A stretch of DNA of 43,058 nucleotides from an uncultured Bacteroidales bacterium (GTDB lineage: Bacteria > Bacteroidota > Bacteroidia > Bacteroidales > UBA932): assembly GCA_944326355.1 (NCBI GenBank), contig CALVDO010000006.1, forward strand, positions 80,163 through 123,220. The letters run 5' to 3'. Under the pieces are notes generated by a model, which did not search any database, had not been told where the DNA came from, and saw only the letters and a list, made by a program, of their open reading frames with translations. A program made the position numbers and the translations under genes. Below, one piece after another: positions 1 through 6,889 of this stretch. The number at the start of each line of letters is the position of its first letter. Within the stretch, counting starts at the first letter, position 1.

Positions 1-48
1 CCGAATCTGAAACGGAACGAGGTAAGACTGTGCCGGAAATTCTTTTGA
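1..48 (+). CDS. Possible 3' end of a rightward gene (partial)
   Basis: Frame 1 of the first 48 bases is open and ends in TGA at 46-48 (tail residues ...LCRKFF). A strong rightward terminator follows 36 bases later, which would fit a gene that begins outside the window and converges on the phage lysis genes. Fifteen codons are too few to identify anything, and another frame is also open here, so this is a weak call. If real, it may be the host gene next to the left prophage end. Confidence 0.2.
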   Translation, partial: PNLKRNEVRLCRKFF

Positions 49-84
49 ATGAACCGGAGTACAGGTTTGACCTTTTCAGACTTG

Positions 85-110
85 CGGGCGGCCTTTTGCC
101 GCCCGTTTTT
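85..110 (+). terminator. Rightward intrinsic terminator
   Basis: An 8-bp GC-rich stem (85-92 with 98-105) with loop CTTTT is followed by five T's (106-110). The T-tail is only on the plus strand, so it stops rightward transcription, opposite to the phage late operon. Confidence 0.75.
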
Positions 111-133
111 CTTATATGCCCTTCTGGCAATCT

Positions 134-153
134 TTTTCGTGAGGTCACGAAAA
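134..153. repeat. Hairpin directly after the last lysis gene
   Basis: Perfect 8-bp inverted repeat TTTTCGTG / CACGAAAA with a 4-base loop, placed just past the stop codon of the spanin-like gene. On the minus strand it has no U-run, so it may protect or process the mRNA 3' end, or be a protein site. TTTTTCGTG-type half-sites recur in other non-coding parts of the phage. Confidence 0.45.
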
Positions 154-156
154 TGA

Positions 157-678
157 CTATACGAACCGACGGATAAGAGCCAGCAATGGCTTCCGGAGCA
201 CATACAAGGCCAGAACGGACAGCAATATCCAGAAACTTCTCATCTGCCACTTCTGCCAAGCAGTCAAATCGCGAGGGACTTCCACCGTCTCCCGGACCAG
301 TCTGTCACGATAAACGATGCTGTCCTTCTGAGTATGGGGAACATCCACAGGAACGGAAACTCTCCGGCCTTTGTTCTTCAGGTTGTGATGCAGGTTGCCA
401 TCAGAATCTATGCTGGCATCAGATACGGCGTAGTCCGTCTCAAGGTGGGACGAGGTGTCGCGTGTTGTGTTCTCAGCTGTCTGAGCAGGAATCCTAAGAT
501 ATACCGTATCCCGCACATATACGGTCTTTTCCCGGATTTCAATCCGGAGGCTGTCCTGCCGGTCAGACTGCACAGCAAGACGCCTTCCTGTGCCGCACGA
601 TGTCAGACACAGGAAGGCAATCAAAAACATTAAGCAATTCGTTGGCATAACGAAATTCATTAAATGAAAGGCGTTCAT
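157..678 (-). CDS. Spanin-like lipoprotein with C-terminal membrane anchor
   Basis: A 173-aa protein, last gene of the lysis cassette. Starting at the ATG at 678, which overlaps the previous stop as ATGA, the N-terminus is a lipoprotein signal: hydrophobic CLMFLIAFLCLTSC with a lipobox ending at about Cys28. The middle is charged and repetitive (VYVRDTVYLR, DSIVYRDRLVRETVEV), as expected for an extended periplasmic segment. The C-terminus has a hydrophobic helix (WILLSVLALYVL) and a basic tail. An outer-membrane lipid anchor plus an inner-membrane helix in one chain is the architecture of unimolecular spanins such as T1 gp11, which fuse the two membranes at the end of lysis. Position next to lysozyme and holin candidates supports this. 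No sequence family was recognised; the role is inferred from topology. A longer reading from 708 lacks a good start and would put extra charge before the signal. Confidence 0.6.
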   Translation of the reverse strand: MNAFHLMNFVMPTNCLMFLIAFLCLTSCGTGRRLAVQSDRQDSLRIEIREKTVYVRDTVYLRIPAQTAENTTRDTSSHLETDYAVSDASIDSDGNLHHNLKNKGRRVSVPVDVPHTQKDSIVYRDRLVRETVEVPRDLTAWQKWQMRSFWILLSVLALYVLRKPLLALIRRFV

Positions 679-1061
679 CTCTCCACCCCTCCGAGCCTGT
701 CTGCCCACCTCTCCGTATAGAACCAGTAGTAAGACCTTCCCGGAGCGACCTTTTCATGCAGAGCAGCCCACAGGAGCGACGGGAGCCCTATCACAAGCAG
801 ATAGAGAGGACCGAGCATCCGCGACTGCCGGCAGTGCCCCAGCTCATGCCTGATCGTGATGGTCGTGCATTGGCAGGTGTTGATGACCACATACCTGCCC
901 AGAGAGACGCCGCCACGCATCCTGTACGATGCCCTGACTACTGAATGCCCGTCAGGCGACGGGATGACGGACGACGGGTGGGTGAACGCCACTACGAGCA
1001 GCCCCAGCAGGTTCTGAGGAAGCTGCCACAGGTATAGAAGAATGCAGATAAGTGTCCTCAT
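675..1061 (-). CDS. Membrane protein with HExxH zincin-like motif
   Basis: A 128-aa protein between the lysozyme and the spanin candidate, starting three bases after the lysozyme stop. It has a hydrophobic N-terminus (ICILLYLWQLPQNLLGLLVVAF) and a second hydrophobic stretch (LGPLYLLVIGLPSLLWAAL). Between them lies HELGH at residues 72-76, the zinc-binding signature of zincin metallopeptidases, and YTERWAD supplies a downstream glutamate (about residue 117) that could be the third ligand. I have the impression that similar proteins occur in lysis regions of other Bacteroidales phages, but I know of no assigned function. It may cleave a membrane or envelope protein during lysis or be a structural relic; activity is inferred from the motif alone. 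Confidence 0.55.
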   Translation of the reverse strand: MRTLICILLYLWQLPQNLLGLLVVAFTHPSSVIPSPDGHSVVRASYRMRGGVSLGRYVVINTCQCTTITIRHELGHCRQSRMLGPLYLLVIGLPSLLWAALHEKVAPGRSYYWFYTERWADRLGGVER

Positions 1062-1064
1062 GCC

Positions 1065-1502
1065 TCAGTACTCCCCGAAATACATGTCCGCCTCGGCCTC
1101 CCTGCGGTTCACCAGCCCGGAGGACACGCGGCCGCCAGCGTAGATCCAGCGCTCGAACTCGTCCCGGATGGACGGGTTGTTCGGATTGGCCTTCACCTTC
1201 TTCAGGAGCGTCGAGCCGCTGAAGGCGTTGTCGCCCACATTGTAGCAGAAGCTCACGAGCGCGTCGAACTGGCACTGCCGGAGGTTCAGCCCCTGCGTCT
1301 CGTGGTTCACGAAGCGCTCGGCTGAGGCGATGTCCTGAAGCAGCCACCGCTCGGCGTCCTCACGCGTACACCGCTGCCCCTCGCGGACATTGCCCGTATG
1401 GCCGTAGCCGATCGTCCACTCTCCACCCTCACACCGGTAGGCCTCGGAGCGGTAGCCCTCCGCCCTCTTTATCAGGCCTATCCCCTTATGACTTGTCTCC
1501 AT
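1065..1502 (-). CDS. Endolysin, GH24 (T4/P22-type) lysozyme
   Basis: A 145-aa muramidase that would cut the MurNAc-GlcNAc bond of peptidoglycan at lysis. The GH24 catalytic pattern Glu-8aa-Asp/Cys-5aa-Thr is exact: Glu15 (KRAEGY), Cys24 and Thr30 (in EWTIGYGHT). Downstream family motifs QFDALVSFCYNVG and the C-terminal GLVNRREAEADMY are present, and the length is normal for the family. There is no signal peptide or SAR helix, so export should depend on a holin. The start is preceded by GGAG at 7 bases spacing and overlaps the end of the holin-like gene by 17 bases, so the two are probably translated in coupled fashion. Confidence 0.93.
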   Translation of the reverse strand: METSHKGIGLIKRAEGYRSEAYRCEGGEWTIGYGHTGNVREGQRCTREDAERWLLQDIASAERFVNHETQGLNLRQCQFDALVSFCYNVGDNAFSGSTLLKKVKANPNNPSIRDEFERWIYAGGRVSSGLVNRREAEADMYFGEY

Positions 1503-1950
1503 CTTCCATCTCCTTTTTCATCATGTCCTCATCCGTCAGTATCGCATCCGGATGATCCTTCAGGTACTCGCCCCGAAGCAGTTTCCGCAGGCGGCACTTG
1601 TCGTCCGGGCTGATTCTCCGGAGACACCTGTCGTCGGGCTGGAGGCAGGTCTTTTTCTCTGCCTCCTTCAGGGCAAGCCTCAGCTCGTTGTTTTCTCGGA
1701 TGAGATTGAGCCGCTCACCCTCCAGGGCGTGCACTTTATCATAAAGTTCATTCACCTTCTCGTTGAGCTTGTTCACCTCTTCCTGAAGTCTCTTATAGTC
1801 TTCCATGAGTGTGTCCCGCTGAACCTTGAAGGCGTTGGCTTCGTCCACCTTCTTCGCCGTCTTGCGTCCGAGCAGGTACTTGACCAGCTCAAGCCCGCCG
1901 AGCGCCGTGACCACAGTGGCCGCCGCCGTCAATATCCCGGTCCAGTCCAT
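1486..1950 (-). CDS. Holin-like protein: one TM helix plus coiled coil
   Basis: A 154-aa protein with a single N-terminal transmembrane segment at about residues 4-26 (WTGILTAAATVVTALGGLEL), a long charged heptad-rich coiled coil (about 35-100) and a C-terminal region with three cysteines (CLQPDD, RCLRR, DKCRL). It lies immediately upstream of the lysozyme and overlaps it, the usual place for a holin. The N-terminal helix plus coiled coil resembles small membrane proteins that sit beside endolysins in Bacteroidales phages. Holin function is inferred from position and topology; a structural or regulatory membrane protein is also possible. Confidence 0.5.
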   Translation of the reverse strand: MDWTGILTAAATVVTALGGLELVKYLLGRKTAKKVDEANAFKVQRDTLMEDYKRLQEEVNKLNEKVNELYDKVHALEGERLNLIRENNELRLALKEAEKKTCLQPDDRCLRRISPDDKCRLRKLLRGEYLKDHPDAILTDEDMMKKEMEDGDKS

Positions 1951-1998
1951 CTCTTTGTCTTTTCTGTCATGATTGCCTGATTTTAAAAATTGATAATG

Positions 1999-2025
1999 AA
2001 AAGGGGCGGGACGAACGCCCGCCCC
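1999..2025 (-). terminator. Leftward terminator after the BACON genes
   Basis: Perfect 8-bp GC stem (2003-2010 with 2018-2025), 7-base loop, followed on the minus strand by TTTTCATT. It separates the tail-tip/BACON genes from the lysis genes. I found no promoter between it and the holin-like gene, so lysis genes may depend on read-through. Confidence 0.75.
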
Positions 2026-2046
2026 TGATCCGAATGTCTGACGGGA

Positions 2047-2664
2047 CTATGAGATGGTCCAGCTGTCGTTCGACTTGAGTGACACATCCTCCGCGTCGCC
2101 TGCGGCAGTCAGGGTCACCTCCGTCGGATCGAGGCTGATCGTCGACGCTCCTGCGGTCTGGTTGATCGTGATCTCGATCTCCTGCTCGACTTCCTCTCCC
2201 TTGAGCTTGCAGGTGAAGCTCCTTGCGGCAGGGGTGTCGTTCTCCGGGATCGTCACGGACACCTCCCAGTCGAACTCAGCCGCCGCTCCCGGGTCTCCCG
2301 TCAGCGTCTTGTTCGTCCCGCCGTTCCATCCGGCCATCGGAGAGCCGTTGACCTTCAGGGTCGGGGTATCGTCTCCGGTGTCGACATCGGTGAACGTGAT
2401 CGCCGAAACGTTGCCCTTTCCGGTGATCTTCGCCTCGCCGCCTCCGGCCGCGATCGACACGGTCGCCGCAGTCGCCGTGAATTTCGCCGGAGCCGCCTCC
2501 TGCGTCACCGCTACTGCCGCCGTCGGCTTGCTCCCGGAGCTGTTGGTCGCCGTGACCGTAGTGCTCCTTTCCTCGCGGCCCGTATGCGGATCCGCGCTGA
2601 TCTGAATTGTGCTGTTGCCCGAACCCGACGCCGGGTTGACCTTGCACCATGCTGCTTTTGCCAT
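2047..2664 (-). CDS. BACON-domain structural protein C (split BACON at both ends)
   Basis: A 205-aa, low-complexity beta-rich protein (Thr, Ala, Gly, Ser). It starts abruptly in the second half of a BACON/Ig-like domain: AAWCKVNPASGSGN followed by the R..TVT and VAVTQ strands. A middle Ig-like segment is followed by a C-terminal segment ending in STISLDPTEVTLTAAG and SNDSWTIS, which is the first half of a BACON domain cut at the usual W-T-x-S strand. BACON domains are known from Bacteroidetes surface enzymes and from tail proteins of their phages, where binding host glycans is the usual proposal. The upstream leader is A-rich without a clear Shine-Dalgarno. The complementary half-domains at its two ends would permit head-to-tail assembly (inference). 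Confidence 0.7.
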   Translation of the reverse strand: MAKAAWCKVNPASGSGNSTIQISADPHTGREERSTTVTATNSSGSKPTAAVAVTQEAAPAKFTATAATVSIAAGGGEAKITGKGNVSAITFTDVDTGDDTPTLKVNGSPMAGWNGGTNKTLTGDPGAAAEFDWEVSVTIPENDTPAARSFTCKLKGEEVEQEIEITINQTAGASTISLDPTEVTLTAAGDAEDVSLKSNDSWTIS

Positions 2665-2735
2665 ATCTGTTTGGGTTTTGTGGGCTTACGCCCGGTTAAT
2701 GAATAATGTGTCTCTTTTTCTGTTGACAGAAGCCG

Positions 2736-4085
2736 TCACCTCTTCTGCGTGATGCTGACGGTCGCCGTGCCACCTAAGTCCGGCCGGTCGTTCGCAAAGA
2801 ACTTTATCTCGAAGCTCGTCGTCCTGCTCGTGCCGCTGAGTGCCGTCACGGTCACCCGGAGCTTGTAGCCCGTATAGCGATCGACAGCCAGCACCTTGGT
2901 CAGGTCAACACACGAGCCCGGATAGGCGCTGTACCAGTCCGTCCAGACTATGGTGCTGCCGCCTCCGACACTTGGCCTGAGATACCGCAGGCTGACTTCG
3001 ACTTTGGTGATCCATGAGACGGAGCAGTCGGTGTCGAAGCACAGCATGTCCATAGCCTCGTCACTGAGACTGAGCGATGCCGCCGGCGTCTCGTATGTCC
3101 CGGCGGTGGCCGAGATGGAGGCCGCCGTGATATCTCCAGCCACGGCATCTGGCTTCGCTCCAGCCTGTGTGACGGTCATTCTCACGGAGTCGCTGCCGGA
3201 GTCGTCACCGCTGCCGGCGCTGAAGGTCAGAAGGGGATAGCACTTGCGCTCCTCGATCTCCTCTGTGTTCTCAGGAGCCGTGACGCGAATCCTGTAGGCG
3301 CTGACGGTGTGGCCGCTCAGGTCTATCTCCGTCGGCCTTCCGCTATGCAGCGCAGTCCAATCCGTCCACGAAGACGAGGCGGGCTCGCTGTCAGGCGACA
3401 GTCTGACGCTGATCTCAAGACTGAGGGCGGCCTCGAAGCTGCCCAAAGAAGCTATGCCCCGACTTACCCGGAGAGTGTCTATGCCGTCCCGGACCTGAAG
3501 CACGCTCTCCCCCGTCGTCTTGCTACCTCCTGCTGTGGCGAACTCCAGGTTGCCTCCGGTGAACTCCGCATTTACGACCTTGCCCTTCTGTATGACCGTA
3601 CAGGTCGAGGGAGCGCCGCCGTCAGGACCGATTGAGAAGGAAATATTCCGGTCTTCCACGCCGCTGTTCGTGCTCGTCACCACGAGGGTCGCGCTGAACG
3701 CAAAGGCGCCGGCTGCCCCGGGATCGTCCGGAATCTCAAGCGTGTCGCCAGGCGCACGGTAATACTGGCCGTCAGCCGTCACGTCCTGCACTATCATCGC
3801 CGGAGAGGACGGAAGGGTGAAGCGGAGAGTCCCCGCGTTGGACTCCCCCGCGACGGCTATCTGCGTCTGCGACGGGCCGATGCTCTCGGGGCACGAGGCA
3901 ATCCTCACGAACTCGGCCGCGCCCTCCTGTATGACCCGGCAGGTCGCCCGCGCTCCGTAATCCGTCTCAGCCTCGAGTGTGCACTCCCGAGACGCCGTGC
4001 CCCTGTTCTCCTCAGGCGTGAGGATCAGAGTCCTGTCGCCGATGCCCGTAGTGGGCGTTATCTTGAGCCATTCTGGTATTGCCAT
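2736..4085 (-). CDS. BACON-domain structural protein B
   Basis: A 449-aa protein of repeated beta domains, with no signal peptide. Its N-terminus, MAIPEWLKITPTTGIGD then CTLEAET and CRVIQEG, is the second half of a BACON domain. Later sections contain paired WTDWTALH / WTDWYSAY repeats that suggest two related Ig-like modules, and the chain ends in a complete-looking final strand, ATVSITQKR. It is in the same reading frame as the upstream gene (4098-4586), separated only by a TAA and four codons; that gene ends in the matching first half of a BACON domain. Probable tail-tip or fibre component; glycan binding is possible but unproven. Confidence 0.7.
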   Translation of the reverse strand: MAIPEWLKITPTTGIGDRTLILTPEENRGTASRECTLEAETDYGARATCRVIQEGAAEFVRIASCPESIGPSQTQIAVAGESNAGTLRFTLPSSPAMIVQDVTADGQYYRAPGDTLEIPDDPGAAGAFAFSATLVVTSTNSGVEDRNISFSIGPDGGAPSTCTVIQKGKVVNAEFTGGNLEFATAGGSKTTGESVLQVRDGIDTLRVSRGIASLGSFEAALSLEISVRLSPDSEPASSSWTDWTALHSGRPTEIDLSGHTVSAYRIRVTAPENTEEIEERKCYPLLTFSAGSGDDSGSDSVRMTVTQAGAKPDAVAGDITAASISATAGTYETPAASLSLSDEAMDMLCFDTDCSVSWITKVEVSLRYLRPSVGGGSTIVWTDWYSAYPGSCVDLTKVLAVDRYTGYKLRVTVTALSGTSRTTSFEIKFFANDRPDLGGTATVSITQKR

Positions 4086-4097
4086 GATGTCTGTCTT

Positions 4098-4586
4098 TTA
4101 TATGATTGTCCATTCAAGATTGGAGAGTATCTGGAGCTCCACCGGAGTGCCGTCCGGGGACAGCGTCACCTCGCTTTGGGAGAATTCCACGTGTCCATCC
4201 CCTCCCGACGGAACGGGAATGCCGAAGACGAAGTGGAGATTGACCTTGCCGTCGGCCTCAGTCCGCTCGACCTGAACGGCCGGGGCGCTGTCCGAGGCAA
4301 GCGCGACGGCCTCCGCCGTCACGTCCCCGATGTCAGAGCCGCCTCCGGACGCATGCTCCGTCCAGCTCTCGAGATCCTCGCCGAGCTCGTAGGTGACCTT
4401 TTCCGACAGGACGCGCACAAGCATTCCGGCCTTGCGCCTCTGGAGGGGAATAGCATCCCGCTCATCTATGTCCGCCACACTCCTGTATCCGCCGCGCCCG
4501 TATGTCTCATCGTGCGTGGCGTAGCTGTCGGTGTCCGCGAACGGGACGACCGGAGCCGCGATGTTGGTGCCTTTCAGTTCCGCCAT
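4098..4586 (-). CDS. Tail-tip protein A, with half a BACON domain at its C-terminus
   Basis: A 162-aa protein beginning MAELKGTNIAAPVVPF and containing YGRGGYRSVADIDERDAIPLQRRKAGMLV, which I recall as a recurring N-terminal module in Bacteroidales phage tail-tip proteins. The middle (VHLHFVFGIPVP-type, here VNLHFVFGIPVPSGGDG) resembles collagen-like or fibre-joint linkers. The last 30 residues (EVTLSPDG ... SNLEWTII) match the C-terminus of protein C at 2047 and form only the first half of a BACON domain. The gene starts two bases before the end of the upstream gene's spacing, so it is in the same transcription unit. Role in the fibre or baseplate is inferred. Confidence 0.65.
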   Translation of the reverse strand: MAELKGTNIAAPVVPFADTDSYATHDETYGRGGYRSVADIDERDAIPLQRRKAGMLVRVLSEKVTYELGEDLESWTEHASGGGSDIGDVTAEAVALASDSAPAVQVERTEADGKVNLHFVFGIPVPSGGDGHVEFSQSEVTLSPDGTPVELQILSNLEWTII

Positions 4587-4587
4587 C

Positions 4588-5694
4588 TCATCTGAATTCT
4601 ATTGTGAGTATTCCCGTCTGCCTCTCGTTCAGACGGATGACCTTGTAGCCGTGCGACACGCCGTGCGCGTTGACCACCTCCAGATCCGCCGTGACCAGGT
4701 CGCTGTTGCGCAGTCCGCCGATCCAGCACTCGAGACCTCCTGCAAGCTCAGCTGGAAGCACATAGTACGGCCACTTACCGCCCGTGCAGTCGAAAGCCGT
4801 GGCCGAAAGCCCACGACCCGTCGCCAGCTGGCTACCGCTCAGGCCGAGGACATCCTCTGAGGTCAGAGACTCCTTGTCGGAGACGCCCCACCACTTCCGG
4901 TAAAGGAACCGGTAGGAGGCCGTCCTCGTGAGGCTCTGGCTACCTGCAGAGACCTTGACCGCATAGTTCGCGTCCTCACTGATCGGAGCCGGGGCCGCGT
5001 AGGACTTCATGTCCGGGGACACGCCTTCCGTCGAGCCGTTCACCGTCGCCGCCGTCGGATCGACCGCAGCGCCCTTCCTGGTCAGACTCCAGGAGATGGA
5101 CGGAGTCACCTCCGTGCCCCGCTCCTGGCTGCCTCCTCCCGTGAAGGTGGCGAAGCTCAGCGGGAACACCTCGTCCATCAGCTCGGCGATGGACGACTCT
5201 ATGCCGGAGAGGTCTGGAGAACATGAGGCAATCCACTCCTCCTCAGTCCCCTCGAAGCCATGCTTAACCGCGAGCTCGTAAGCGGAATATCCATAGAGGA
5301 CAAGGGAGAGAACAGACTCCGAGATGACTGCCCCGTCACTGTCCGACACCCCGTCATACAGGAAGACTCCGGTCTTCTGCGGAACACGAGAAAGCTTCAC
5401 GCCCGAAGGATAGTTGTCATCATCAACGACCTCCGTCACGACCTTGAGCAGCTCTCCCCTGCCGACAGGACACCGGCTCAGAGGCAGGTACACGAGAAGG
5501 TCCATGCCGTCCTCCGACACCTGACACGCGCTGCAGTATGCACCATTGCGCTCAGCCCTGAACGAATTTTCCCTCCGGGCAGTGAAATAGCTCAGGACGA
5601 CATGCTCCGGAACAGGCATCTGCTCCGACCTGTCCTTGTCGCGGTAGAATTTCTCCACCATCAGGAAATCGCTCTTGTAATTCTGATATATCAT
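4588..5694 (-). CDS. Baseplate / tail-tip protein
   Basis: A 368-aa protein directly upstream of the BACON genes and joined to the previous gene by an ATGA overlap. Around residues 145-165 it has GYSAYELAVKHGFEGTEEEW, the Y-AV-x-GF-GTE-x-EW motif often found in baseplate upper proteins and fibre-attachment proteins of tailed phages. The C-terminal half holds beta-rich sequence with WWG and GGKWPYYVLP segments that could be receptor-facing. I cannot assign a named family. Its place between tape measure/hub proteins and the fibre-like BACON proteins supports a baseplate role. Confidence 0.6.
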   Translation of the reverse strand: MIYQNYKSDFLMVEKFYRDKDRSEQMPVPEHVVLSYFTARRENSFRAERNGAYCSACQVSEDGMDLLVYLPLSRCPVGRGELLKVVTEVVDDDNYPSGVKLSRVPQKTGVFLYDGVSDSDGAVISESVLSLVLYGYSAYELAVKHGFEGTEEEWIASCSPDLSGIESSIAELMDEVFPLSFATFTGGGSQERGTEVTPSISWSLTRKGAAVDPTAATVNGSTEGVSPDMKSYAAPAPISEDANYAVKVSAGSQSLTRTASYRFLYRKWWGVSDKESLTSEDVLGLSGSQLATGRGLSATAFDCTGGKWPYYVLPAELAGGLECWIGGLRNSDLVTADLEVVNAHGVSHGYKVIRLNERQTGILTIEFR

Positions 5695-6833
5695 ATTTCT
5701 CGCGGTATATATATTTCATCAAGCTCCCTTCGTGTCTGAACGGCTCCGGCAGGCTCTTCAGAAAAATGCCATGTGAAAGCAAAGCTCATGACGGCGAAGT
5801 CCCTCGCCTCTGATTCCGACTCTTCCACGATGATGCGTCTCCACTCGCTGCCGACCCTCACATATCTCTCGTCCGATGACAGGAACTCATACCAGAAGTT
5901 GGCCTCCTCCTCAGAACCGATATATCCGCTTCCGTCCTCATGGGCGACATGATGATCATTGAGAAGCTCCTTTTCCTCACCTCCAGACTCAAAGACCGTC
6001 ACCTCCGACTCCTGAGTCCTCTTTCCGTCGGCAACCGCATGAATGGAATCGTATGTGCCGAGTGAATTTCTGAACAGGAACGTCCGCGAACGGGCGCTCC
6101 TGACGACGAATCTCTGGACATGCCGACCGGCATTCCCGTCCCTGTCCACCCAGAACACGTCATACGCCAGGATGTCCTCTCCTTCCCATCCGGCGGCATC
6201 CGCAGCATTCCTGACAAGGGCATACGAACAGTCGAACATCAGCAGGACCGGAATGTCGCTGACGGCGGACACGTCCCACGATGCCCACAGAGTGACGATC
6301 TGCGGTGGCTGCATCCGGAAGAACACCCTGACACGCAGCCCGCCAATGGTCAGAGCTGACGCCGGCAGCAGAGAAACAGTCTCGATTGCGGACACATAAG
6401 TCACGCTTTCCTGCGGCTTCCTGTTCCAGAAATATTCAGGTGCGAGCAGAGAATCTGCCTCAGACTCAGACGGAGTTTCGCCGGACACCACAGGCCAGCC
6501 GGCCGTCACAGTCTCTTCTCCCTGACTTGCCGTCAAGGTCACGGTCTTCAGAAGCAGAGAGCCGCTTCCCGTCACTGACGAGATGTTGTCAAGCCCTGCC
6601 CTGACAAGAGGATCCAGACCCTTCAATATCTTTCTCATGTCAAGCCTGATCCGGCCGTATGAATCCGGAGAAAGACTGAACGGGAACTCGTCCACACTGC
6701 CGGAAGAAGAATCAGACACCCGGACAGTGAAGGTCACGGGATCTGCCGACGGGATGGACATGAGCCACAGATCTCCGGCGTTCCCCGAAAGGAGAACGCT
6801 CCTGTGAGTCCACACCTGATCTGAAAATTCCAT
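5691..6833 (-). CDS. Tail-tip structural protein, unknown family
   Basis: A 380-aa beta-rich protein with segments such as LWLMSIPSADPVTFTVRVSD and SLSPDSYGRIRLDMRKIL, typical of Bacteroidales phage tail-tip proteins whose function is unassigned. I start it at the ATG at 6833 (MEFSDQVW). A longer version beginning with GTG at 6887 is possible and would sit two bases after the preceding stop, but its extra 18 residues look unlike a conserved N-terminus. It ends in an ATGA overlap with the next gene. Likely part of the distal tail complex between the hub protein and the fibre genes. Confidence 0.55.
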   Translation of the reverse strand: MEFSDQVWTHRSVLLSGNAGDLWLMSIPSADPVTFTVRVSDSSSGSVDEFPFSLSPDSYGRIRLDMRKILKGLDPLVRAGLDNISSVTGSGSLLLKTVTLTASQGEETVTAGWPVVSGETPSESEADSLLAPEYFWNRKPQESVTYVSAIETVSLLPASALTIGGLRVRVFFRMQPPQIVTLWASWDVSAVSDIPVLLMFDCSYALVRNAADAAGWEGEDILAYDVFWVDRDGNAGRHVQRFVVRSARSRTFLFRNSLGTYDSIHAVADGKRTQESEVTVFESGGEEKELLNDHHVAHEDGSGYIGSEEEANFWYEFLSSDERYVRVGSEWRRIIVEESESEARDFAVMSFAFTWHFSEEPAGAVQTRRELDEIYIPREI

Positions 6834-6889
6834 CCCTTCACCGTTTCGGGCAAAAATAGCCCGGCAGGGACGAAACGGAAAGGACACGG

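Noticed and set aside
4083..4100. Stop codon reassignment or programmed read-through between proteins A and B
   Set aside because: TAA, TGA and TAG all end clear genes in this phage, no recoding signal is visible, and B has its own start; kept only as a minor possibility.
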